Made by a program: the position numbers and the translations under genes
In this document: positions 51,635-60,557 of the stretch, piece after piece
Position numbering within the stretch: position 1 is the first letter of the stretch
How the letters are laid out: every line of letters begins with the position of its first letter
The notes under the pieces: generated by a model
The model's database searches: none
What the model was told of the DNA's origin: nothing
Seen by the model: only the letters and a program-made list of their open reading frames with translations
Origin: an uncultured Eubacteriales bacterium
GTDB lineage: Bacteria > Bacillota > Clostridia > Lachnospirales > Lachnospiraceae
DNA length: 64,000 bases
Assembly (NCBI GenBank): GCA_900317515.1
Contig: ONHA01000019.1
Location: 1 to 64,000, forward strand
Direction of reading: 5' to 3'

Positions 51635-53273
51635 TGTATTTATCTATGATATCATTGATTTTCGGAAGGATCTGCTTCTTCCTGGAGAGGAGGTCCTGCT
51701 GGAAGGAGTGCTCTTCATTTTCCCTGTTCGGGAAGGCCTCCGGGATCCAGGCCGCGCGGTTCCCGCCGGCGTAGATGATGGAGCCGTTCTCCATGATGCT
51801 GGTGAAGACCAGGACCGAGAGGTCCAGACGTTTCTTGGCCGCGAAGCTCTCGACCGCCTGCTGGATCTCCTGATCGTCCTCACGGAGCGCCTTCGTGGAG
51901 GTGACGATCACCTGGGAGATCGCCAGCTTGCACTCCTTGATGTCGTAGATCTTCATATCCTGGTTGATCATCTCGGAGTAGGTCTTGCCGCTCGTGTTGG
52001 CGGTGACCGCGAACATGTCGCGGGCGAACTCCTCGATGTCGAGGTCGGCCATGGCTGCCAGGATGTTGGCGGTCTGGATGTCCTTCGGGGTCGTCGTCGG
52101 CGAGTGGAAATTCATCGTGTCGGAGAGCAGGGCGCCCAGGAGAAGCCCGGCGAGGTTCTGCGGGATCGGAATCTGGTTCTCGCGGAAGATCGTCGAGACG
52201 ATCGTGGCGGAGGAGCCGACGATTTCATTTCGGAAGGCGACCGGCTGGGTGGTCGAGAAGTCGTTGATCCGGTGGTGGTCGATGACCTCCAGCACGCGGG
52301 CCTTTTCGATCGCACGGACCGACTGGGAGAACTCATTGTGGTCCACCAGGATGATCTGCTTGTTCTTGCAGTTCATGATGTGGTAGCGCGCGACGTAGCC
52401 GACCAGCTTCCGCTCGGTGTTTATGACCGGGTAGATGTGGAAGCGGCTGCGGAGCATTTTCTTTCCGACATCCTCCGCGAGCTCGATGTCCGTGAAGGTT
52501 ACGATGCTGGTCTTCATGATCGTGGAGGCCGCCGGCGCAAAATAGATGTAGCGCGAGGTGTTCATGGCCCCGTGGCCGGAAATGATGATCGGGCAGTGAT
52601 GCGCCTTCGCAAGCTCAATCACATCCGGCTCCACCGAGTTCGCCCAGACGATGATGAGGAGGCCGGCGCCCCGCTCGATGGCGTGCCTCTGGGCGACCGA
52701 ATTGCTGCCCAGAATGACGATGCGGTCCTCGATCTGGTAGGCGTCGAGCTGGGCGATCTCCGCCATGGCGATCATGCTGACCTTGCCGTTCAGGTGCATT
52801 TCATCGTCCCGGTAGATGAGCTTCCCGCCCAGGGTCTTCACGAAGTTGTCGAGGGGCGTTTTCGATAAGATGTCGATGTTGTGGTGGGTGTCGCCGAGGC
52901 CGACCTGGGCGATGTCGCCCTTGGTCACGAGGCCCAAGAGGTGCATATCGTCGTCGACGACGCCGCAGTAGGTGTGACCCTGCTCCTCCATCTGCCGGAG
53001 GGACTCAAAGATGGTCGTGTCCGGCTTTATGTAGGTGGGCGGGTCGAGGGTGATGTCGGAAAGACGCACGCGCGCGTCGGTGAGCAGCATCGGCTCCTCA
53101 AAACCGAAGCGCTTAAGGAGCCAGGCGGATTCGGCATTTACGGATCCGAGCCGGCAGGGAATTGCGCGGATGCCCATGGATCTCTTGAAAAATGAATACG
53201 CGATCGCCGAAGCGATGGAGTCTGTATCCGGGTGCTGATGACCGGTGATATAGACGGGATCCTGTGAAGTCAT
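51630..53273 (-). CDS. CBS-domain family II inorganic pyrophosphatase
   Basis: This manganese-dependent pyrophosphatase hydrolyses PPi in the cytoplasm. The 547-residue protein starts with the DHH catalytic segment (TGHQHPDTDSIASAIAY). A regulatory insert follows: CBS (IKPDTTIFESLRQMEEQG), DRTGG-like (about residues 125-245) and a second CBS (about 250-300). The DHH domain then resumes with VDHNEFSQS and VIDHHRIND, and a DHHA2 domain ends it. Such enzymes are inhibited by AMP/ADP and activated by ATP or diadenosine polyphosphates. ATG 53273 has AGAAAGG 8 bases upstream; ATG 53279 is too close to it. Confidence 0.95.
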   Translation of the reverse strand: MTSQDPVYITGHQHPDTDSIASAIAYSFFKRSMGIRAIPCRLGSVNAESAWLLKRFGFEEPMLLTDARVRLSDITLDPPTYIKPDTTIFESLRQMEEQGHTYCGVVDDDMHLLGLVTKGDIAQVGLGDTHHNIDILSKTPLDNFVKTLGGKLIYRDDEMHLNGKVSMIAMAEIAQLDAYQIEDRIVILGSNSVAQRHAIERGAGLLIIVWANSVEPDVIELAKAHHCPIIISGHGAMNTSRYIYFAPAASTIMKTSIVTFTDIELAEDVGKKMLRSRFHIYPVINTERKLVGYVARYHIMNCKNKQIILVDHNEFSQSVRAIEKARVLEVIDHHRINDFSTTQPVAFRNEIVGSSATIVSTIFRENQIPIPQNLAGLLLGALLSDTMNFHSPTTTPKDIQTANILAAMADLDIEEFARDMFAVTANTSGKTYSEMINQDMKIYDIKECKLAISQVIVTSTKALREDDQEIQQAVESFAAKKRLDLSVLVFTSIMENGSIIYAGGNRAAWIPEAFPNRENEEHSFQQDLLSRKKQILPKINDIIDKYM

Positions 53274-53376
53274 ATGCATAACCTTTCTTAAATATATAGT
53301 GAAAATGATGTCTTAACTCTAACACAGTCCATGAAAAACTTAAAGTACAAAAGTTAGTACACCCTCACAATTTGGA

Positions 53377-53405
53377 TTGACGATTTCCGTCTTAAACGCT
53401 AAAAT
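53377..53405 (+). promoter_or_regulatory. Promoter of the methionine aminopeptidase gene
   Basis: TTGACG (53377-53382), 17 bases, TAAAAT (53400-53405). Confidence 0.65.
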
Positions 53406-53454
53406 GGTACGCGGAAGAGCACTATTTTATCCTGAGAGATGGGAAAGAGAAGAA

Positions 53455-54333
53455 ATGATTATCAAGAGACTGGATCGGAATGCACCCTGCTGGTGCGGAA
53501 GCGGAAAAAAATACAAGAGCTGTCACCTCGCATTTGACGACAAGATCCGCCGTTTTGAGGTCATGGGCCACATTGTACCCGGCCATGACCTGATCAAGAC
53601 CGAGAAAGATATAGAGGGCATCAAAAAGAGCGCTGTGATCAACATCGCCGTGCTCGATGAGATCGGTGAGAAGATTCATGCGGGCATGTCCACCCAGGAG
53701 ATTGACGACATCGTCATGACGACGACCAAAAAGATGGGCGGTATTCCGGCCGATCTGGGCTATGAGGGCTACCCGAAGAGCGTCTGCACCTCCATCAACG
53801 ATGAGATCTGCCACGGGATTCCCTCGAAGGATATCATTTTAAAGGACGGCGACATCATCAATGTCGACTGCTCGACGATCCTTGACGGGTATTTCTCCGA
53901 CTCATCCCGCATGTTCATGATCGGGGATGTGAGCCCGGAGAAGAAAAAACTGGTCCAGGTCACCAAAGAGTGCGTGGAGATCGGCCTCGCCCACGTAAAG
54001 CCCTGGACGCTCATGGGCGACATGGGCCATGCGGTGCATCAGCATGCGCTGAAGAACGGCTACAGTGTCGTTAAGGAGATCGGCGGCCACGGCTGCGGAA
54101 ATGCATTTCACGAGGAGCCCTTCGTCTCCTATGTCAGCAAGCCCGGAACGGGGATGCTGATGGTCCCGGGCATGGTCTTCACCATCGAGCCCATGGTCAA
54201 CATGGGGACGGACCGTTTCTTCACCGACGCGGACAACGGCTGGACCGTTTACACCGGCGACGGCAAGCCTTCGGCCCAGTGGGAGATCGAGGTTCTGGTC
54301 ACGGAGACCGGAGCGGAGGTTCTTTCTTATTGA
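53455..54333 (+). CDS. map: Methionine aminopeptidase type I with SEC-C zinc motif
   Basis: MetAP removes the initiator methionine from new proteins. The 292-residue form has an N-terminal SEC-C-type zinc knuckle, APCWCGSGKKYKSCH (cysteines 12, 14, 23 and His24), that likely contacts the ribosome, followed by the pita-bread catalytic domain. Metal ligands are visible in INVDCST, YFSDSSRMF, GGHGCGNAFHE, FTIEPMV and QWEIEVLV. ATG 53455 is preferred; upstream in-frame codons run through the promoter. The SEC-C form is typical of Clostridia. Confidence 0.95.
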   Translation: MIIKRLDRNAPCWCGSGKKYKSCHLAFDDKIRRFEVMGHIVPGHDLIKTEKDIEGIKKSAVINIAVLDEIGEKIHAGMSTQEIDDIVMTTTKKMGGIPADLGYEGYPKSVCTSINDEICHGIPSKDIILKDGDIINVDCSTILDGYFSDSSRMFMIGDVSPEKKKLVQVTKECVEIGLAHVKPWTLMGDMGHAVHQHALKNGYSVVKEIGGHGCGNAFHEEPFVSYVSKPGTGMLMVPGMVFTIEPMVNMGTDRFFTDADNGWTVYTGDGKPSAQWEIEVLVTETGAEVLSY

Positions 54334-54349
54334 TTAAATAGCTTTAAAT

Positions 54350-54381
54350 ATGCAGTTCTGTCTGGGCAGGGCTGCATTTTT
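54350..54381 (+). terminator. Terminator after map
   Basis: TGCAG-TT-CTG and CAG-GG-CTGCA form a stem with one internal loop, followed by TTTTTG. Confidence 0.6.
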
Positions 54382-54524
54382 GTCGTTTTCGTTACCGCGT
54401 ATGCGGGCCCGCCTTCTTTTATAGTGACATTTCACGAATGGATAAATCCGGTTTTATGCGGTATAATTACCTTGAGGAGATGGGCTTTGCGCCCGTTTCT
54501 TATCACGAATATTAGAGGTGTGAA

Positions 54525-56399
54525 GTGCTGGAAAGAACAGAAGGACCTTTGGATATAAAAAATATGTCGGACGAAGAGCTCGACAAGCTGGCTGCGGAGA
54601 TCCGGACATTTCTGGTTGACAAAATCAGCAAAACCGGCGGCCATCTGGCCTCCAACTTGGGGGCCGTGGAGCTCACGATCGCACTCTTTAAGGCGTTTGA
54701 TTTTCCGCGGGACAAGGTAGTATGGGATGTCGGACATCAGTCCTACACCCACAAGATCCTGAGCGGGAGAAAGGACGGCTTTGAAGGGCTTCGGAAGTAC
54801 GGCGGCATGAGCGGATTTCCGAAGCACAAGGAGAGTCCCTACGATGTGTTTGACACAGGGCACAGCTCGACGTCCATATCGGCGGGGCTGGGACTCGTGC
54901 AGGCGAGAGACCTCCTTAAGGAGGACTACAAGGTCATCTCGGTGATCGGCGACGGGGCGCTCACGGGCGGCATGGCCTATGAGGCGCTCAACAACGCAGG
55001 GGACCGGAAGACGAATTTCATTATTATTTTAAATGACAACACCATGTCAATTGCGCCGAATGTCGGCGGCATGTCCACGTACTTAAATGAACTTCGGGCA
55101 GCGGAGGGCTACAACCGGCTGAAGCGGAACGTGGCGGACCGGCTCGAGAGGATGCCGGTCGTGGGCAAGCCCGTCTCAAACGGGCTCATCCGCGCGAAAA
55201 GCTTCCTGAAGCAGATCTTTGTGCCGGGCGGCATGCTCTTTGAGGACATGGGCGTCACATACCTGGGACCCGTGGACGGGCACGACATCAGGAAGCTGAC
55301 CCGCATCCTGGAGGAGGCCAAGACCATAGAACGGTCGGTGCTCATCCATGTGATCACGAAGAAAGGCAAGGGCTACGCGCCCGCGGAGGCCAATCCGGAG
55401 GCATTCCACGGGATCGGAAAGTTTGATGTCAAGACGGGCAGGCCGGTCGGCGAGGCGAAAGGCCCCAGCTACACGAAGGTCTTTTCCGATGAGATCGTAA
55501 AAATTGCGGCGGAGGATTCAAAGGTTGTGGCGGTCACTGCGGCAATGCCGGACGGAACGGGCCTCAAGGCGTTTGAAAAGACCTACCCGGATCGTTTCTT
55601 TGATGTCGGAATCGCGGAACAGCACGCGGTGACCTCGGCGGCCGGCATGGCCGCGGGCGGCCTGCACCCGGTGGTGGCGGTCTACTCCTCCTTCCTGCAG
55701 CGCGGTTTCGACCAGATCCTGATGGATGTATGTCTTCAGAACCTTCCGGTCGTATTCGCGGTGGACAGGGCCGGCCTTGTCGGGGCGGACGGAGAGACGC
55801 ATCAGGGCATTTTCGACCTGACCTACCTCACGGCCATCCCGAACATGACCGTTATGGCCCCGAAGAATGCGGATGAGCTTCGGAGTATGCTTCGGTTTGC
55901 ATTTTCCCTGAATGCGCCCGTGGCGGTGCGCTACCCGCGCGGCGTCGCCTACGACGGTCTCACGGAGTTTCACGCCCCGATCGAGTACGGGAAGGCCGAG
56001 ATGCTCTATGAGGAGTGCGAGGTTGCGCTCTATGCGGTCGGCAGTATGGTCAGCACGGCGGAGCATATCCGGACCAAGCTGAAAATGAAAGGCATCCCCT
56101 GCACGCTGGTCAACGGCAGGTTTGTCAAGCCGGTCGACCTTGACATGGTGGACCGCCTTGCGGAGAATCATAAGCTTCTCATCACGCTGGAGGAGAACAT
56201 CTCCCGCGGCGGCTTCGGCGAGCGGGTCACCGATCATGTATCCAAAAACTATCCGGAGCTTAAGGTGATGAACATCACGCTTCCGGATGCGTATGTGGAG
56301 CACGGGGATGTCTCCATCCTCAGGAATGTGCTTGGAATCGACAGCGATGCCTGCCTTATTAAGATCGAGGAAGCGCTTAAAGACTGCGGACTTGCATGA
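54525..56399 (+). CDS. dxs: 1-deoxy-D-xylulose-5-phosphate synthase
   Basis: DXS condenses pyruvate and glyceraldehyde 3-phosphate, the first step of the MEP isoprenoid pathway, using thiamine diphosphate. The 624-residue protein has HLASNLGAVELTIALF, WDVGHQSYTHK, the TPP/Mg motif GDGALTGGMAYEALNN, and the transketolase-like second domain with FDVGIAEQHAVTSAAGMA and DRAGLVGADGETHQG. The start codon is GTG at 54525 with AGAGGTGTGA upstream. A small GGGC/GCCC hairpin lies in the leader. A PurF-like gene follows 33 bases later. Confidence 0.96.
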   Translation: MLERTEGPLDIKNMSDEELDKLAAEIRTFLVDKISKTGGHLASNLGAVELTIALFKAFDFPRDKVVWDVGHQSYTHKILSGRKDGFEGLRKYGGMSGFPKHKESPYDVFDTGHSSTSISAGLGLVQARDLLKEDYKVISVIGDGALTGGMAYEALNNAGDRKTNFIIILNDNTMSIAPNVGGMSTYLNELRAAEGYNRLKRNVADRLERMPVVGKPVSNGLIRAKSFLKQIFVPGGMLFEDMGVTYLGPVDGHDIRKLTRILEEAKTIERSVLIHVITKKGKGYAPAEANPEAFHGIGKFDVKTGRPVGEAKGPSYTKVFSDEIVKIAAEDSKVVAVTAAMPDGTGLKAFEKTYPDRFFDVGIAEQHAVTSAAGMAAGGLHPVVAVYSSFLQRGFDQILMDVCLQNLPVVFAVDRAGLVGADGETHQGIFDLTYLTAIPNMTVMAPKNADELRSMLRFAFSLNAPVAVRYPRGVAYDGLTEFHAPIEYGKAEMLYEECEVALYAVGSMVSTAEHIRTKLKMKGIPCTLVNGRFVKPVDLDMVDRLAENHKLLITLEENISRGGFGERVTDHVSKNYPELKVMNITLPDAYVEHGDVSILRNVLGIDSDACLIKIEEALKDCGLA

Positions 56400-56432
56400 A
56401 ACACTGGTTTTACATTTTTAAAAGGAGTTAGT

Positions 56433-57848
56433 ATGGGCGGATTTTTTGCTACTGCACTCAAGGAAGACTGCGTATTTGACCTGTTTTTCGGGACAGACTA
56501 TCACTCTCATCTGGGAACCAGAAGAGCCGGCATGGTCGTGTTCGGAAAAGACGGCATGAACCGGGCGATTCACAATATCGAGAACAGCCCCTTCCGCACC
56601 AAATTCGGATCCGAGGTAAATGAAATGCACGGCAATCTCGGGATCGGGTGCATTTCGGACTACGAGCCCCAGCCCCTCATCGTGCGTTCCCACCACGGGA
56701 CGTACGCGATCACGACCGTTGGCCGGATCAACAACAAGGATGAGCTGACGGAGAAGGTCATGGCGAGGCGCGGGGTTCATTTTCAGGAGATGAGCAGCGG
56801 CGAGATCAACGCGACCGAGCTCGTGGCCGCTCTTATCAACGAGAAGGACAACCTGATCGACGGAATCCGGTTCGCCCAGGAGGCGATCGAAGGGTCCATG
56901 ACCTTCCTTCTCATGAATCATCAGGGTATCTACTGTGCGCGCGACCGTCTGGGAAGAACGCCCCTCGTCATCGGGCGGAAGGAGACGGGCTTCTGCGCAT
57001 CGTTTGAATCATTTGCGTACTTAAACATCGGCTATCGGGATTACAAGGAGCTCGGACCCGGCGAGGTCTGCCTCATGACGCCGGAGGGCGTGCATGTGCT
57101 GGCGGAGCCCGGAAAGAAAATGAGGATCTGCACATTCCTCTGGGTCTACTACGGCTACCCGACCTCCGCCTACGAGGGGGTCTCCGTCGAGGCCATGCGC
57201 TGCCGCTGCGGCCAAAACCTCGCAAAGCGGGATCAGATGACGAAGGACGATATCGACAACGTCGCGGGCGTTCCGGACTCTGGCACCGCGCATGCGATCG
57301 GCTACGCGAACGAGTCGGGTGTACCGTTCTCGAGGCCGTTTATCAAATATACGCCGACCTGGCCGCGCTCCTTCATGCCGACGATCCAGTCCAAGCGCGA
57401 TCTGATCGCGAAAATGAAGCTGATCCCGGTCCACGAGCTGATCGACGGCAGGAGACTCCTGCTCATCGACGACTCGATCGTCCGCGGGACCCAGCTTAGG
57501 GAGACGACGGAGTTCCTCTACCAGAGCGGCGCGAAGGAAGTTCACGTTCGCCCGGCCTGCCCGCCGATCCTCTTCGGCTGCAAATACATCGGGTTCTCCC
57601 GCTCGACTTCGGATATGGAGCTGATCGGCCGGCGCATCATTCAGGAGCTTGAGGGCGGCGAGGTCGACCGCGCGATCCTTGATGATTACGCGAATCCGGA
57701 TTCGGACCGCTACCACATGATGCTGGAGAAGATGCGGGAGCGCATGAATTTTACAACGCTTCGCTTCAACCGGCTGGATGACCTGATCGACGCGACGGGA
57801 ATCAGCAGAGACAGGCTCTGCACCTACTGCTGGGACGGAAAGGAATAA
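56433..57848 (+). CDS. PurF-like amidophosphoribosyltransferase without the N-terminal Cys nucleophile
   Basis: The 471-residue protein has the two-domain layout of PurF, which makes phosphoribosylamine from PRPP and ammonia released from glutamine. The N-terminal glutaminase-like domain contains HSHLGTRRAG, HGNLGIG, GEINATELVAA and CARDRLGRTPL. The phosphoribosyltransferase domain has the PRPP loop LLLIDDSIVRGTQLRE and GVPDSGTAHAIGYA. The chain begins MGGFFATALKEDC, with Gly where the catalytic Cys of MCGIFG should be. Cys13 is too far along to replace it by alignment. GGAG precedes ATG. It may use free ammonia or have another role. Confidence 0.82.
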   Translation: MGGFFATALKEDCVFDLFFGTDYHSHLGTRRAGMVVFGKDGMNRAIHNIENSPFRTKFGSEVNEMHGNLGIGCISDYEPQPLIVRSHHGTYAITTVGRINNKDELTEKVMARRGVHFQEMSSGEINATELVAALINEKDNLIDGIRFAQEAIEGSMTFLLMNHQGIYCARDRLGRTPLVIGRKETGFCASFESFAYLNIGYRDYKELGPGEVCLMTPEGVHVLAEPGKKMRICTFLWVYYGYPTSAYEGVSVEAMRCRCGQNLAKRDQMTKDDIDNVAGVPDSGTAHAIGYANESGVPFSRPFIKYTPTWPRSFMPTIQSKRDLIAKMKLIPVHELIDGRRLLLIDDSIVRGTQLRETTEFLYQSGAKEVHVRPACPPILFGCKYIGFSRSTSDMELIGRRIIQELEGGEVDRAILDDYANPDSDRYHMMLEKMRERMNFTTLRFNRLDDLIDATGISRDRLCTYCWDGKE

Positions 57849-57884
57849 GAAAAATAATATATAAAAACTTTTGGAGGAGATGTC

Positions 57885-58889
57885 ATGGAAAGATGGCGCC
57901 TTTACGACCGGGAAATGCGCGACACCGGCCTTGTGATCGATGAGACAGAGGAGATTCCGGAGGGACTGTACCACGCGGCAGCCGATGTCTGGATCCGAAA
58001 CAGCGAGGGAAAATACCTGCTCGGCCGGAGGTCGTCCATCTTCACCATGGGACCCCTCTATCTGGCCCCGCTCCACGGGACCGCTCTGTCCACGGAGTCA
58101 AGCTTCCTCACCGCCTACCGCAAGGTGCAGGAGACGCTGGGGCTCAACATTCCGGCGGACGCGGGCAAGGTCATAAAAACCGTTTTTCTTCATGATCCGG
58201 ACCACGGAACCGTTCAGGAAATGAGAGACGTCTGGATCTTTGAGTGCGATGTCACGCCGCACCTTGAGAAGGCTCCGAAGAAGGAATTCGAGTCGACGTC
58301 CTGGTACACGGCGGAAGAGGTCACGGCGCTCATCAAGATCGGCGAGGTGGATCCGTCCTTCTCCTATTTTGAGGAAGTGATTGAACCCGTTCCGAAATTC
58401 GCGGTAAAGCGCATCGGCTACAAGACGGTGAGCGATTCGGTCACGGAGCTCTCGAGGGGCCTGCGCTACCCGGACATCAACGGCCAGAACCGCCTTTTCG
58501 GCGGCAAGCTGCTTGAAATGATCGATGAGCTCGGCGGGATCACCGCGATGCGCCACGCCGGGTGCAACGTGACGACGATCTCCATTGAGCATCTGGAGTT
58601 TAAGAGGGGTGCATTTTTAAATGATACGATCGTGATGATCGCCAGGGTGACCCATGTCGGGAGAACCTCCATCGAGGTCCGGATCGACACGTGGCTCGAG
58701 GACCTGCCGACCGGCAGGCGGACGATCATCAACAGGGCCTTCTTCACGGAGGTCTGCATCAACGACGAGGGGCGGCCGATCCCGGTGCCTTACGGGCTCA
58801 TCTTAGAGAGCGAGTCCGAGAAGGCAAGATGGGAGGGCGCCGAGAAGCGGGTGCAGCAGAGGAAGAAGGCGCAGAGAGAGGGATATTAA
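57885..58889 (+). CDS. Nudix-fold domain fused to a hotdog acyl-CoA thioesterase domain
   Basis: The 334-residue protein has an N-terminal Nudix/IPP-isomerase-like domain (about residues 1-165: YHAAADVWIRNSEGKYLLGRR, then the box region GTALSTESSFLTAYRKVQETLGL). The Nudix box keeps GX5E and R but has RK..ET where REx2EE is needed, so metal catalysis is doubtful. Residues about 180-334 form a hotdog thioesterase: PDINGQNRLFGGKLLEMIDELGG, then TISIEHLEFKRGAFLNDTI and VRIDTWLED, as in acyl-CoA thioesterases. The combination is unusual. GGAGGAGAT precedes the ATG. Confidence 0.8.
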   Translation: MERWRLYDREMRDTGLVIDETEEIPEGLYHAAADVWIRNSEGKYLLGRRSSIFTMGPLYLAPLHGTALSTESSFLTAYRKVQETLGLNIPADAGKVIKTVFLHDPDHGTVQEMRDVWIFECDVTPHLEKAPKKEFESTSWYTAEEVTALIKIGEVDPSFSYFEEVIEPVPKFAVKRIGYKTVSDSVTELSRGLRYPDINGQNRLFGGKLLEMIDELGGITAMRHAGCNVTTISIEHLEFKRGAFLNDTIVMIARVTHVGRTSIEVRIDTWLEDLPTGRRTIINRAFFTEVCINDEGRPIPVPYGLILESESEKARWEGAEKRVQQRKKAQREGY

Positions 58890-58892
58890 GAC

Positions 58893-58935
58893 AGAAGGCC
58901 CGGGGAACCAAGAACCGTCCCCGGGCCTTTATTTT
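58893..58935. terminator. Bidirectional terminator between the Nudix fusion and GH32 genes
   Basis: AAGGCCCGGGGA and TCCCCGGGCCTT form a perfect 12-pair stem. Its loop contains AGAACCG, so one arm reads GAACCGTCCCC, a half-copy of the GGGGACGGTTCT repeat. T-rich DNA follows on the plus strand. Confidence 0.8.
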
Positions 58936-58940
58936 TATTA

Positions 58941-60398
58941 TTAGACGATGAATTTATCCGTCACCGACTTTGCAAGCGCCGTGACCTTCACCGCCGCATT
59001 CGCGGAGGCCGCGCACCCGTGCTCGCCCTCTGTCGGGAAGATCCTGGAGGCGAATGTCTTCTCGCCGTCGTTGATGAAGAGCTCAACCGAGCTCGAATCG
59101 ATGTAAGCGTCGATCTTCTTAAGCGGATTCTCAAGCGGCACCTCGAGGGTCTCGAAGACCTTCTCGTTGAACCGGATGTCCATGCCGGTGCGGTCGACCG
59201 TGAGCTTATTGGCAGCCGCATCGTAGGAGACCGTGAACCCGCCGGTTCCGTCCGCCTTCGTGAAGAGGTTCAGGAAAGCATCGCCCTCGCCGAAGCAGGC
59301 CGCGACATGGCAGGCCTTCGGAAGGATTCCGGGTTCGGGGGCATCCCCGGCTTCGAGCTTTGCGATCTCCGCGACCGGCGTCTGGATCAGCTTGCCGTCC
59401 CTGATGCGGAGCTCGCGCGGCAGGCACATGGAGCCCTCCCACTCCTCGGGCTCGGTCGGGTAGTGGTTGTCCGGGAGTCCCAGCCATGCGACGAGGACCG
59501 CCTTGTCCGGATCCGCGACATTGGCCGCGCACTGAGCCGCATAGAAATCGAACCCGAAATCGAGGTACTGGTAATCACTCTCCGGCGTGAAGGTCAGCGT
59601 GTCGTAGTCCATGCTGCCGATGAGATAGACGTTGTGGTTGGTGGAGTTTCCGCGGCCCGGCAGAGTCGTGTACTGCGGGGAGAAAATGAGAACATCCTTG
59701 CCGCTGATATTCACGATGCAGGGGCACTCCCACATCCCGCCGAAGTCCTCGTAGCCGGGAACCTTCAGCTGGCCGGCGAAGCGCCAGCCGGCAAGAAGCT
59801 CCTCCGACTCGTAGATGAGAGCGGTTCCCTTCTTGTCCAGAGTCTGGGCGCCGATGAAGATGTAGTATTTCTTCTTCTCGGGCACATAGATGATCTTCGG
59901 GTCGCGCTGGTGCTCGGAGTAGTCGTCCCTCGGGCCGAAGAGCGGCTTTTCGAGCTTCTCGAGCTTGCCGTCGGCGTTCATCTTCGCGGCGCAGGTGAAG
60001 GGGGTGCGGATCCAGTTCTCGTCGCGGTGGTTGCCGGTGTAGAAGAAATAGAGGTCGTCGCCGAGGGCGAACGCGGAGCCGGAATGGCAGCCCTTGTTGT
60101 CATAGAAGTCGCCGGGCGCGATGCCGATGCCGGCGTTGTCCCAGCTCACAAGGTCCGGGCTGATCGCGTGATACCAGTATTTCAGTCCGTGAACGGCACC
60201 CCACGGTGTCCACTGGTAATAGAGGTGCCACTGTCCTTCGTAATAGGCAAATCCGTTCGGGTCCGAGGAAAGACCGGTCATCGGCTGAACGTGGTAGGTC
60301 TGGCGGTAACCGGATTTCTGAATGCGTTCATAGAGGTCCGAGATCTCGTCCGGGCTTATGAGCACTCTGTAGCGTTCTTCGAGAGTCCACTGCTTCAT
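58941..60398 (-). CDS. GH32 sucrose/fructan hydrolase (sucrose-6-phosphate hydrolase type)
   Basis: This 485-residue GH32 enzyme hydrolyses beta-fructosides. The five-bladed propeller motifs are the nucleophile loop GLSSDPNGFAYY (Asp46, with Ser replacing the usual Asn), HQRDPKIIY and the acid/base MWECPCIV. A C-terminal beta-sandwich ends the chain. No signal peptide, so it acts inside the cell on sucrose, sucrose 6-phosphate or short fructans. AAAAGGAGG precedes the ATG. It is divergent from a HAD phosphatase; the 159-base AT-rich gap holds both promoters but no clear operator. Confidence 0.93.
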   Translation of the reverse strand: MKQWTLEERYRVLISPDEISDLYERIQKSGYRQTYHVQPMTGLSSDPNGFAYYEGQWHLYYQWTPWGAVHGLKYWYHAISPDLVSWDNAGIGIAPGDFYDNKGCHSGSAFALGDDLYFFYTGNHRDENWIRTPFTCAAKMNADGKLEKLEKPLFGPRDDYSEHQRDPKIIYVPEKKKYYIFIGAQTLDKKGTALIYESEELLAGWRFAGQLKVPGYEDFGGMWECPCIVNISGKDVLIFSPQYTTLPGRGNSTNHNVYLIGSMDYDTLTFTPESDYQYLDFGFDFYAAQCAANVADPDKAVLVAWLGLPDNHYPTEPEEWEGSMCLPRELRIRDGKLIQTPVAEIAKLEAGDAPEPGILPKACHVAACFGEGDAFLNLFTKADGTGGFTVSYDAAANKLTVDRTGMDIRFNEKVFETLEVPLENPLKKIDAYIDSSSVELFINDGEKTFASRIFPTEGEHGCAASANAAVKVTALAKSVTDKFIV

Positions 60399-60557
60399 GG
60401 GTGATGCCTCCTTTTATTTGAAAAATCATTCTACCTTTACTGTAAACGAAATTTGGGAAAAATACAATATAAAGGTTTATTTTTGTTTTAAAAAATGGTA
60501 TGATTTTCACAATAACCGGTATATGCCGGAAATATATGAAAGGCGGGATCACGGAAA

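Noticed and set aside
51270-51774. Open frames encoding a 27-residue repeated peptide across the 81-bp units
   Set aside because: Period 81 is a multiple of three, so several frames stay open automatically; no start signals, and frames are open on both strands.
59019-60404. Long open frame opposite the first GH32 gene, and similar mirrors (for example 3757-4785, 6515-7471, 49514-51214, 46348-47661)
   Set aside because: High G+C third positions of the real gene keep the opposite strand open. These frames lack binding sites and family motifs, and are rich in Arg/Val/Asp/Leu as expected for mirrors.
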